From Mucidula mucida (lineage: Eukaryota; Basidiomycota; Agaricomycetes; Agaricales; Physalacriaceae): 64,000 bases of DNA. The DNA lies in NCBI GenBank assembly GCA_015501055.1, contig JADNYV010000171.1:1-64000 (forward strand). The letters run 5' to 3'. A model generated the notes under the pieces. It was not told the DNA's origin and made no database searches. It was given only the letters and a program-made list of their open reading frames with translations. Both the position numbers and the translations under genes were made by a program. This document shows positions 23,916-33,307 of this stretch, in pieces; the stretch's first letter is position 1; every line of letters begins with the position of its first letter.

Positions 23916-23923
23916 ACTAGGAC
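23916..23923. repeat. Target-site duplication (ACTAGGAC), left side
   Basis: ACTAGGAC abuts the GGCTCATG end of the first DUF6729 element and recurs at 30,008-30,015 after the second. The uninterrupted site is seen in the right arm (complement of 38,495-38,502). Confidence 0.85.
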
Positions 23924-23948
23924 GGCTCATGTGCCAAGCCTGTTGTCT

Positions 23949-23994
23949 GCTAAGTCCCGATTTGGGGTTAGCTAACTCCAAATCCGGGCTTAGC
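23949..23994. repeat. 46-bp subterminal palindrome of copy 1
   Basis: GCTAAG.CCCG.ATTTGG.GTTAGC is followed by its inverse, with a few unpaired positions. The same palindrome is at 26,994-27,039 in copy 2. Probably part of the transposase-binding end structure. Confidence 0.7.
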
Positions 23995-24110
23995 AGCCGA
24001 CGCTGCCGTGGATAGATACAGTAGTTAGTTCTCACGCGGTGCTTTTTGACTCCAAACGTTCGCGTCGCCTCGTCGTCGCGTAAATTCATTCTCTGTTTTT
24101 CGTCTCCATT

Positions 24111-26655
24111 ATGTCCGGCCGCGGTGGTGCCCGCGCTAATGCTGGACGCCCATCAAATGCTTCCAAACTTGCAGCAAGCAAAAGCGACAATAATAAGAGC
24201 ATCCTCGCCTACCTGAAACCATTGCCCGCCGTTGGATTGCCCGGATCTGGTGGGAAAGGGAAAGGAAAGGAGAGACAGAAGGAGGAAGCCTCATCTATGG
24301 CTGGAAATGCAGGTGTGTGTTCATTATGCCAAGCCTCCATTGCCTTACTGACTAGTCACATCTTTTGAATGTAGGGCCTTCTACATCCTCGGCACCTTGT
24401 ACGCGCACGGACGTCCAAATGATTAATGCGTCCGATGCGCAACTCGATGCGGAATCAACACCCTCAGCAGATGAACTCGACTTCGACGCTTAATTTGGAG
24501 CAGACCCGTCCAAAGAAATGTGGGCTGCAGCGTCTACACAGCGCGCGGCTCAAGAAACCAGCATACCCTCCACCTCCCTATACGCTATTCCTACCGCGGC
24601 TCATGCTACTTTGGATCTTCCCGCGTCGGCGCGCCTATCTGAAATGGAATGGGCCAACATTCAGCGAGAAGGGCGTAATATCTCCGAGCTTGAAAGGTCT
24701 ACCGATGCTCGGTCAACGGTAGTCGACGATAGTCTGTTCGATGACGCGGTGGATGAGAGTGATGAAGTTGACGAGTCGGAGGAGCTGGAGAAGGAATCGG
24801 ACGAGGACCAAGCAAAGACGGGAGTTCTATATGAATATCTGAAAACGGAACACGCAAAGATCCTAAAGGAAATCGACATGAAGAAGCGACCTCAAAATTA
24901 CATCGATGGGACTTACTGGCGCCGACCACGGGATTCAGTCTTCGCTCTTGAAGACTCACTTCTTAAGACGGGAAGTGTTTCGCCGAACCCACTCTACTTA
25001 CTGGATATATTTGTTTGGCTTCCACATCTTCTCCCCGGGGCACCCAACATCTTCAGGTGTGAATGCGGAGGACATCTGAATCAACACAGTACGTGCAGTA
25101 TTCTACTTTTGAATCTATTTCCTCAACTGCTTTTAGGCTATAACGACGATCCAATCGCTCGACGCGTGAAAGGTCTTCACCGCAAATTTTTCCTTTTCAC
25201 GCGTCGACTGCTCTGTAACAAGCGACGCAAGGCTGGCCCCGGCTGTGGTAAAAGTTTCCAAGGAACAGATGCTTGGATTCTTTCGCAGTTGCCTCGATAC
25301 CTTCAAAATGATTTTCCGGGTAAGAATATTGAAAACTATCATACTTCTTCAAAGCCGTACTAATGCTTGTACCAGTGTATCTCACTGCCCGCGGGGGAGT
25401 CGATAAAAGCTCGATAGCTATTATGCGAACCCTGTATGCTACACGTTTCGACATCAGAAAGCTTTGGCATCATTCCTGTTCCCATGTCTCTCGCATCTCT
25501 CTATGAGATGAAGCCTAGTGATCGCTCAGCAGTAGTTGGAACACCCACATATCGTGGATATCCAGTCTACCTGCTCTCACATCTTGTGACTCGTCCAATC
25601 AGCCCCTACTCCTATCTCAAGGAACGACAGAAGATGCTTCATGCTGTCCTTCCAATCCATACACGCGCAGAATTCCTTCTATTTACAGAACTCATGGAAT
25701 CTAACAAGTTCTTCACTCAATCCGGGTCGAAGAGGGCAAACGGATCAGGCCAGATCGTAAACTTCGAAGCGATGGCACGGCACTGGAATGGTCTCGTTCA
25801 TACTCGCCCGGAAGCATCCGCGATTCAAGATCAAATATTCTATAAACTACCGGAACAGCTCGAACGACATTACAAGACATGGTCACATTACCGCGCAGAG
25901 AAGGCAACCATGACATCCAACTCGGCGAGTTTCAAAGCTTTAAGTGCCATATTGAAGGATACGGCTCGCATCTCAGATCTTCCTGATGCTCGGCCACTTC
26001 CAAACCCACCGACAGGTAAGCCGGCACACGATTCATTCATGCTGAGTAACAGATACTCATAACTTTTATACTAGCTGCACCAAGTCAACGAGAGAGAGCT
26101 GCGATGAAACGAAAACAAATGGATTCACAGAGTGAAGTGCAACTGGAACAAACAGTATCCGCATCCGAAGAGGCGCCATCTGAGTCATCCACTGCGCGAC
26201 CACTCATCACTCAGCGTCAGCGTGTTGCGTTGGCGCGTGAACAGGGTCCATCCTCGCCATTCTACCCCAGGAATCCAAACCCATTGTTGTACTATCCCAC
26301 TCTTCATGGCTCAGCCAATCTACCCGGACCGGCATCAACACCGAGTTCGACCACTGTATCTAACATGGTTGCTGACCCATCCACAACGTTAACGGCAGCT
26401 TCATCTCCTATTTCGTCGGTATCTGAGTTGACTTTCCCAACAACCCAGCTACGTGGAATACCAGGGTCTTCATCCGAATGGCAACAGCCTGCTTCTGGTG
26501 CATCAATCATTGGCGGCTCAGGTCCTCGTGTCCGCACATGTCTTTCATGCAAAGATGCTGGCTGTGCCCATCTTTTCGATTGCAAGGGCAAAGGAGGATA
26601 CCAGTACTGCCCGTGTGGCCACCCAGCTTCCAAGAAAAGTCGAGGCAAGAAGTAG
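24111..26655 (+). CDS. DUF6729-domain transposon protein, copy 1 (about 701 aa)
   Basis: My exon model is 24,111-24,312, 24,504-25,088, 25,137-25,319, 25,376-25,444, 25,530-26,015 and 26,075-26,655, which gives 702 codons including the stop. The first intron must be taken with its far acceptor (24,503); the nearer acceptor at 24,374 leads to a TAA at 24,491. Features in order: N-terminal GRGGARANAGRP with Gly/Lys-rich basic stretch; an acidic region (DDAVDESDEVDESEELEKES); the DUF6729-like part (FVWLPHLLPG, FRCECGGHL, DDPIARRVKGLHRKFFLFTR, CGKSFQGTDAWILSQLPRYL); a segment with IFYKLPEQLERHYKTW; and a C-terminal Cys-rich tail (TCLSCKDAGCAHLFDCKGKG, then CPCGH) likely to bind zinc. The central RNase H-like part expected in full-length relatives is not apparent, so the copy may be internally deleted and non-autonomous. 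Confidence 0.65.
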
Positions 26656-26891
26656 ACAGTGTTCCAACTTGTACCCATACTTACATACTTACATATGTAT
26701 TCTTGATACCTAAACACATCCATACTACTGAGAAAGCTGTGTTTAAGTACCGCCAACTGAAGAAAGAGTGCACGCTTGCACGTCGCACGCCGAAAGAGAA
26801 AATTGCGAGGACCGGGAGTTGATCGGTCATCCAGGAAAGAAAAACGTAGCAGCCGCGCACCGTCTAACGACTGAGCTAAAGGTCTTAGATT

Positions 26892-26930
26892 GGCTCGCTT
26901 TGCGAGCCGTGATAAGTCGCCTTCGGCGAC
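26892..26930. repeat. Two adjacent perfect hairpins near the 3' end of copy 1
   Basis: GGCTCGC-TTT-GCGAGCC at 26,892-26,908 and GTCGCC-TTC-GGCGAC at 26,916-26,930, just inside the 3' inverted repeat. Identical in copy 2 at +3,045. Confidence 0.75.
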
Positions 26931-26968
26931 TTTGAATTAACAACAGACTTAGCACATGAGCCTAGGAC

Positions 26969-29900
26969 GGCTCATGTGCCAAGCCTGTTGTCTGCTAAGT
27001 CCCGATTTGGGGTTAGCTAACTCCAAATCCGGGCTTAGCAGCCGACGCTGCCGTGGATAGATACAGTAGTTAGTTCTCACGCGGTGCTTTTTGACTCCAA
27101 ACGTTCGCGTCGCCTCGTCGTCGCGTAAATTCATTCTCTGTTTTTCGTCTCCATTATGTCCGGCCGCGGTGGTGCCCGCGCTAATGCTGGACGCCCATCA
27201 AATGCTTCCAAACTTGCAGCAAGCAAAAGCGACAATAATAAGAGCATCCTCGCCTACCTGAAACCATTGCCCGCCGTTGGATTGCCCGGATCTGGTGGGA
27301 AAGGGAAAGGAAAGGAGAGACAGAAGGAGGAAGCCTCATCTATGGCTGGAAATGCAGGTGTGTGTTCATTATGCCAAGCCTCCATTGCCTTACTGACTAG
27401 TCACATCTTTTGAATGTAGGGCCTTCTACATCCTCGGCACCTTGTACGCGCACGGACGTCCAAATGATTAATGCGTCCGATGCGCAACTCGATGCGGAAT
27501 CAACACCCTCAGCAGATGAACTCGACTTCGACGCTTAATTTGGAGCAGACCCGTCCAAAGAAATGTGGGCTGCAGCGTCTACACAGCGCGCGGCTCAAGA
27601 AACCAGCATACCCTCCACCTCCCTATATGCTATTCCTACCGCGGCTCATGCTACTTTGGATCTTCCCGCGTCGGCGCGCCTATCTGAAATGGAATGGGCC
27701 AACATTCAGCGAGAAGGGCGTAATATCTCCGAGCTTGAAAGGTCTACCGATGCTCGGTCAACGGTAGTCGACGATAGTCTGTTCGATGACGCGGTGGATG
27801 AGAGTGATGAAGTTGACGAGTCGGAGGAGCTGGAGAAGGAATCGGACGAGGACCAAGCAAAGACGGGAGTTCTATATGAATATCTGAAAACGGAACACGC
27901 AAAGATCCTAAAGGAAATCGACATGAAGAAGCGACCTCAAAATTACATCGATGGGACTTACTGGCGCCGACCACGGGATTCAGTCTTCGCTCTTGAAGAC
28001 TCACTTCTTAAGACGGGAAGTGTTTCGCCGAACCCACTCTACTTACTGGATATATTTGTTTGGCTTCCACATCTTCTCCCCGGGGCACCCAACATCTTCA
28101 GGTGTGAATGCGGAGGACATCTGAATCAACACAGTACGTGCAGTATTCTACTTTTGAATCTATTTCCTCAACTGCTTTTAGGCTATAACGACGATCCAAT
28201 CGCTCGACGCGTGAAAGGTCTTCACCGCAAATTTTTCCTTTTCACGCGTCGACTGCTCTGTAACAAGCGACGCAAGGCTGGCCCCGGCTGTGGTAAAAGT
28301 TTCCAAGGAACAGATGCTTGGATTCTTTCGCAGTTGCCTCGATACCTTCAAAATGATTTTCCGGGTAAGAATATTGAAAACTATCATACTTCTTCAAAGC
28401 CGTACTAATGCTTGTACCAGTGTATCTCACTGCCCGCGGGGGAGTCGATAAAAGCTCGATAGCTATTATGCGAACCCTGTATGCTACACGTTTCGACATC
28501 AGAAAGCTTTGGCATCATTCCTGTTCCCATGTCTCTCGCATCTCTCTATGAGATGAAGCCTAGTGATCGCTCAGCAGTAGTTGGAACACCCACATATCGT
28601 GGATATCCAGTCTACCTGCTCTCACATCTTGTGACTCGTCCAATCAGCCCCTACTCCTATCTCAAGGAACGACAGAAGATGCTTCATGCTGTCCTTCCAA
28701 TCCATACACGCGCAGAATTCCTTCTATTTACAGAACTCATGGAATCTAACAAGTTCTTCACTCAATCCGGGTCGAAGAGGGCAAACGGATCAGGCCAGAT
28801 CGTAAACTTCGAAGCGATGGCACGGCACTGGAATGGTCTCGTTCATACTCGCCCGGAAGCATCCGCGATTCAAGATCAAATATTCTATAAACTACCGGAA
28901 CAGCTCGAACGACATTACAAGACATGGTCACATTACCGCGCAGAGAAGGCAACCATGACATCCAACTCGGCGAGTTTCAAAGCTTTAAGTGCCATATTGA
29001 AGGATACGGCTCGCATCTCAGATCTTCCTGATGCTCGGCCACTTCCAAACCCACCGACAGGTAAGCCGGCACACGATTCATTCATGCTGAGTAACAGATA
29101 CTCATAACTTTTATACTAGCTGCACCAAGTCAACGAGAGAGAGCTGCGATGAAACGAAAACAAATGGATTCACAGAGTGAAGTGCAACTGGAACAAACAG
29201 TATCCGCATCCGAAGAGGCGCCATCTGAGTCATCCACTGCGCGACCACTCATCACTCAGCGTCAGCGTGTTGCGTTGGCGCGTGAACAGGGTCCATCCTC
29301 GCCATTCTACCCCAGGAATCCAAACCCATTGTTGTACTATCCCACTCTTCATGGCTCAGCCAATCTACCCGGACCGGCATCAACACCGAGTTCGACCACT
29401 GTATCTAACATGGTTGCTGACCCATCCACAACGTTAACGGCAGCTTCATCTCCTATTTCGTCGGTATCTGAGTTGACTTTCCCAACAACCCAGCTACGTG
29501 GAATACCAGGGTCTTCATCCGAATGGCAACAGCCTGCTTCTGGTGCATCAATCATTGGCGGCTCAGGTCCTCGTGTCCGCACATGTCTTTCATGCAAAGA
29601 TGCTGGCTGTGCCCATCTTTTCGATTGCAAGGGCAAAGGAGGATACCAGTACTGCCCGTGTGGCCACCCAGCTTCCAAGAAAAGTCGAGGCAAGAAGTAG
29701 ACAGTGTTCCAACTTGTACCCATACTTACATACTTACATATGTATTCTTGATACCTAAACACATCCATACTACTGAGAAAGCTGTGTTTAAGTACCGCCA
29801 ACTGAAGAAAGAGTGCACGCTTGCACGTCGCACGCCGAAAGAGAAAATTGCGAGGACCGGGAGTTGATCGGTCATCCAGGAAAGAAAAACGTAGCAGCCG

Positions 29901-30007
29901 CACACCGTCTAACGACTGAGCTAAAGGTCTTAGATTGGCTCGCTTTGCGAGCCGTGATAAGTCGCCTTCGGCGACTTTGAATTAACAACAGACTTAGCAC
30001 ATGAGCC
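26969..30007 (+). mobile_element. DUF6729-type DNA transposon, copy 2 (3,039 bp)
   Basis: Same length and orientation as copy 1, separated from it by only TAGGAC (26,963-26,968). I saw two base differences from copy 1: acg to atg at about 27,627 and gcgc to gcac at about 29,895, both CpG transitions. It ends four bases... of TSD and three bases before the gene P TATA box region on the right, so gene P unit 2 now has transposon DNA directly upstream of its core promoter. Confidence 0.85.
27156..29700 (+). CDS. DUF6729-domain transposon protein, copy 2
   Basis: Exon model as in copy 1 shifted by 3,045: 27,156-27,357, 27,549-28,133, 28,182-28,364, 28,421-28,489, 28,575-29,060 and 29,120-29,700. 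The one coding-region difference I noticed (TAC to TAT) is silent in this frame, so the two predicted proteins should be the same. The first-intron ambiguity and the missing central domain apply equally here. Confidence 0.65.
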
Positions 30008-30015
30008 ACTAGGAC
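30008..30015. repeat. Target-site duplication (ACTAGGAC), right side
   Basis: Second copy of the 8-bp duplication that bounds the twin-element insertion. Confidence 0.85.
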
Positions 30016-30018
30016 TAC

Positions 30019-30026
30019 TATATAAA
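30019..30026 (+). promoter_or_regulatory. TATA box of gene P, unit 2
   Basis: TATATAAA 59 bp before the start codon and three bases after the target duplication. Upstream promoter DNA has been displaced by 6.1 kb. Confidence 0.55.
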
Positions 30027-30084
30027 CCTAGTCGCGAAGGTGAGTTATTCCTAAACCCACTCGTTCTCGCAACTCCTATTTACA

Positions 30085-30902
30085 ATGGTTCTCATCAACA
30101 ACAGTGTCGATGCCGAAGCCTTCTCCCCCCCTCCCATCGGCCCCATCCCCGCCCGCTACGGCCAACTACTCCGCGGCATCCCCAACACCGAACCACGCGC
30201 ACCCCATTCATACATGCAGCACTCTGTCTTTGGGGATGAGCCCTTCGACTTCCGGGCTATCGATCCCTGCACCGTCGAGCAGCCCATTGGGCCTCTAGAG
30301 ACCGCCCCAGGAGTTCTGGCACCTACCGCAGCTACCGGTTGACCGGCCCCTAAGCCTTCATCACAACCTGCCGCCGAATCTTGGGATCACTTCCTCTACC
30401 GCCTTGCGCTTGCGACGACCAAGAATGTTGGCGCACGCCCCAACCAAATCAGCGATTTCCCTCCCGACTACCCACCGCGGTCTGTGGAACCTGATTACTC
30501 CCATCTCGTGTCGAAGAGAGATTCAGTGGAGACTTTACATCCGCAGTCGAAATCTACGGCTGTCGCTAGTGATGCGCCACCTTCGACAGTAGAGGAGATT
30601 TCTTTCTCCGCTATCCCAATGGCTTCGCAGAGGCAGTGTTCAAACGTCGTCGAAGTACGCAAGGCACGTCCGTCCTCAGTGAAGATTGCCCCAGCGACGA
30701 AATCGGCTCCGCTGTTGGGTAGCATCAGTGGACCAATACGATCTACTAGATGAACTGCTCGTGGCAGGTATGTGTGCATTTTCACTGTGTCGTCTTCTTT
30801 TTACTCACCATACACTCCAGGTTCGCTAATACACTTCGAAGATTCAAAGGTTTTGCCACTGGCAAATATCCTTCAGAGCGCCTTTCCATTTCGCAGTATT
30901 GA
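30085..30902 (+). pseudogene. Gene P, unit 2, two nonsense codons
   Basis: Homologous to the open copies in units 3 and 4. CGA has become TGA at 30,340-30,342 (after AATG) and again at 30,751-30,753 (after SISGPIRSTR). A CGC-to-CAC change (MQHSVFG for MQRSVFG) is a further CpG transition. Everything else, including the intron with donor gtatgt after 'ggcag' and the stop at 30,900-30,902, is preserved. Confidence 0.85.
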
Positions 30903-31037
30903 TAATAACGATCAGTTTGCTTGCTTTCACATCTTTTGGACCTTGTATATATACCCTTGGACGTTGTTTACTATATCGCGGATATTATACTAATAACACG
31001 AACTTTTCAAACTCAATTGGCTGTAGTGCAAGCAATA

Positions 31038-31062
31038 CAACAACAACAACAACAACAACAAA
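31038..31062. repeat. CAA microsatellite, unit 2
   Basis: About eight CAA units. The same tract is in unit 3 (mirror, about 37,447-37,472) and is longer, ten units, in unit 4 (53,055-53,084). Confidence 0.8.
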
Positions 31063-31099
31063 TACCGAAGTCAGTTCCTAATTTTGGCCGCGGATTCGC

Positions 31100-31510
31100 G
31101 GCATCTCAACATCTCAGTACAGCTGTTGTTAGAAAACGAGAGTGACGTGTCGATGAACGGCTGAGTTGGGAAGTTGGCGGGACTGCTGAGGTACGGAAAA
31201 CCCGCAAATTCAAAACCAAGTTTCTGAACGGATTTGCATGATTCTTGGGTCCATCAGGCTTGCATTTACGAGCTCTTTCTGCCTCTGGTCTCACATTTCC
31301 TCTTACATCACCACAGCAATTTCTAACTTTTGACCCCCTTTTTGAATCTCATTTTTCTTGTGCTCTTCATAGAGCTTGCATGGCTTCATGGTACAAATGA
31401 GCTCTCAATTAATGGTACTCAACATACACAAAAAGATCTGAGTGGCTATGGCCGCTACCCGGCTCAAAACGGCAATCATCAAGGCGGTCGCTATATTTTG
31501 GCCGTCACTG
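31100..31510. other. Inner-arm spacer without a gene
   Basis: From about 31,226 to 31,510 the sequence is present in both inner arms but absent at the matching place in the right flank (53,250-53,283). No domain or element ends recognised in it. Confidence 0.4.
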
Positions 31511-31512
31511 TA

Positions 31513-31760
31513 TACTGTAGTGTTTCGACCGCAAATTCACATAACGGGTCACGGGGGTCTTTGAAGTGAAGCTATATATACATCATAACGGGTCACGGAC
31601 CACTTTGGTCAGGCACGAGCCTCCAAATAAGGAAATTTCAGGTCCCGCTATAAGCGGAACTGTCCAAAAAAGGCAATTTAAGGGTCTGTGAAGCTGTTCG
31701 CTGTAACTTCAGACCATAATGGGTCACAGGCTGTGAAGTTACGGTCGAAACACTACAGTA
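31513..31760. mobile_element. 248-bp Tc1/mariner-like MITE
   Basis: Ends are TACTGTAGTGTTTCGACCG and its inverse, with about 30 bp of inverted repeat, flanked by TA on each side. Inside, gggtcac/gtgaccc words are repeated in both orientations. No coding capacity. Confidence 0.75.
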
Positions 31761-31762
31761 TA

Positions 31763-32058
31763 CCATAAATACCAACTGCATGAAAACAAAGACAGTCGGG
31801 ATACCTACGCTACACTGAATACTCGTAGGAGAGTACCTATCTATTAGCGCTAACTGCGTTGTTGTATGATACAGTATCGTTACAGAGTATTCAATATTAA
31901 TGACCATGACGAGGAGGGGGAACAATACGTAGGAGTAACTAAAATCGTAGAAATTCAGAGTATCTCGCGCGAGACAGACTAGAATTCTTGAACTTGGCAG
32001 TGCCGGGGCAATGATGATGATGATTCGTTTCGGCCCTAGAGACTAGTCCACCATGTAT
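31763..32058. other. 3' flank of truncated gene X
   Basis: Matches 53,283-53,595 closely. No gene; contains atgatgatgatg and an AT-rich stretch. Confidence 0.5.
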
Positions 32059-32194
32059 TCAATAGGCGCTGCGCCTCCTGCCCATGTAGACAGCACCCTC
32101 CATGTACTCCATGACCGATGTGTCGATGGCACCTTTGACAGGCAAATCATAGTTCGCGCTATCAGGCGAGGGCTCGGAGGATGAGGGGTTGGAG
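32059..32194 (-). pseudogene. 3' end of gene X, left inner copy
   Basis: Encodes NPSSSEPSPDSANYDLPVKG...MGRRRSAY, the last 45 residues of gene X (53,596-54,196). Homology stops exactly at 'ggggttggagg', where a 170-bp foldback begins. Confidence 0.85.
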
Positions 32195-32364
32195 GTAGGG
32201 ATGTGCGCTGTACCGTATATACGGTCCATACGGTACGGTGTACGGGTTATGGGACACATACCATGAGCGCGTTAGACATCCACCCTACGGCACGGTCACG
32301 GTTTGGGTGCATGCCCGTTGCGGTGCTTGGATATGGCCGTGGACGGCCGTATACGGTATCTCTA
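32195..32364. mobile_element. 170-bp foldback element rich in CCGTATACGG words
   Basis: One end reads TAGGGAT...TACCGTATATACGG; the other end, inverted, reads TAGAGATACCGTATACGG. The interior is a chain of self-complementary ccgta/tacgg words. It sits at the break in gene X. Confidence 0.5.
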
Positions 32365-33307
32365 ATTAATCAAAACAATGCTCAGTATCCATGACGAAGT
32401 GCGCGCAGCATCACATTTTGAATATGAACAGTGGCAAGGCATGGTCGGTGTTGCCATTTTGCGAGAATAACCGCGTGGTACGATTACTTTCCCACAGACC
32501 CTCTTTTGGATGCAACATTCATCTCAAAGGCTGCAGCTACGCCAAACCAGCCGATTCTTGCCCCGGAACACATTTATAGCGTCAGAAAATATTAGTATTA
32601 TACTTTCAGCGCCAAGCACAATCCAAAGACGCGCTAAGTCGCGTCTCGATTCCATTCAGATTCCGTCTTGGTAACTTACAACACTTTTGGTCTAGTTCGC
32701 TTATGAATAGCTCCCTTATTTTTTTCTGGAGCACATAATTTCCACTGTAATGGTACCCAATTATTGCTCTTGAATTTTCTGTAGGTTCTGCGGTCGCCGT
32801 TGAACACATTTTGTTGAGTAGTCGCGACACAGTGTCAATGCGACAATCAAATCTCAAGGCTGACACGATTAGGACCTTGATGCTGATCAAGCATCGCCTT
32901 CAACACCTGATAGTCCCGTTGATCCCCCCTAATTAGGTACCATACTATGATCACAGTGTGACACCTAATTAGGCCGACTTGACCGTAACGCGCGGTCAAG
33001 CACTAGTTAGCCTTTAATTGCTACTACTACTACTTGCAATAAAATTATTCTAAAGACTTCTGGCGGGTAAGAGGCGGGTACGCGCAGCCGTCCATTCCCA
33101 ATCGAGAATGAACCTTGCTTAAACTTTTCCACTGGCTCGTCATCACTCGGATGACACACCCGCCTCCATCACCTGCCAAATCGGGCAGGAGCTCATCATC
33201 CCGCCGCCCCCGCTCATTGTCAGACTCAAAGTTGGCAGTATAAATAAAAATAAAAATAATACAATACATTGACAGTAAATATAATGCACAATTAATCGTC
33301 ACTTACG
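32365..33307. other. 3' flank of the KDZ gene with short palindromes
   Basis: Two CCTAATTAGG palindromes (32,928-32,937 and 32,964-32,973) and the hairpin TTGACCG...CGGTCAA (about 32,980-33,000) lie here and could belong to the KDZ element end. A minus-strand 85-codon frame (33,045-33,302) directly follows the KDZ donor gtaagt and may hold its last exon (ESDNERGRRDDELLPDLAG). Confidence 0.4.

Larger units (their letters stand above)
23924..26962 (+). mobile_element. DUF6729-type DNA transposon, copy 1 (3,039 bp)
   Basis: Terminal inverted repeats start GGCTCATGTGC on both sides and extend to about 23 bp with two C/T mismatches. Subterminal hairpins lie inside both ends. The single multi-exon gene fills most of the element. 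The 8-bp target duplication fits hAT-like or KDZ-like cut-and-paste elements. It is followed at once by TAGGAC and an almost identical second copy. Confidence 0.85.

Noticed and set aside
26805..26886. A functional tRNA gene in the DUF6729 element
   Set aside because: A-box-like and B-box-like words are present on the minus strand, but I could not form an acceptor stem or a proper anticodon arm.
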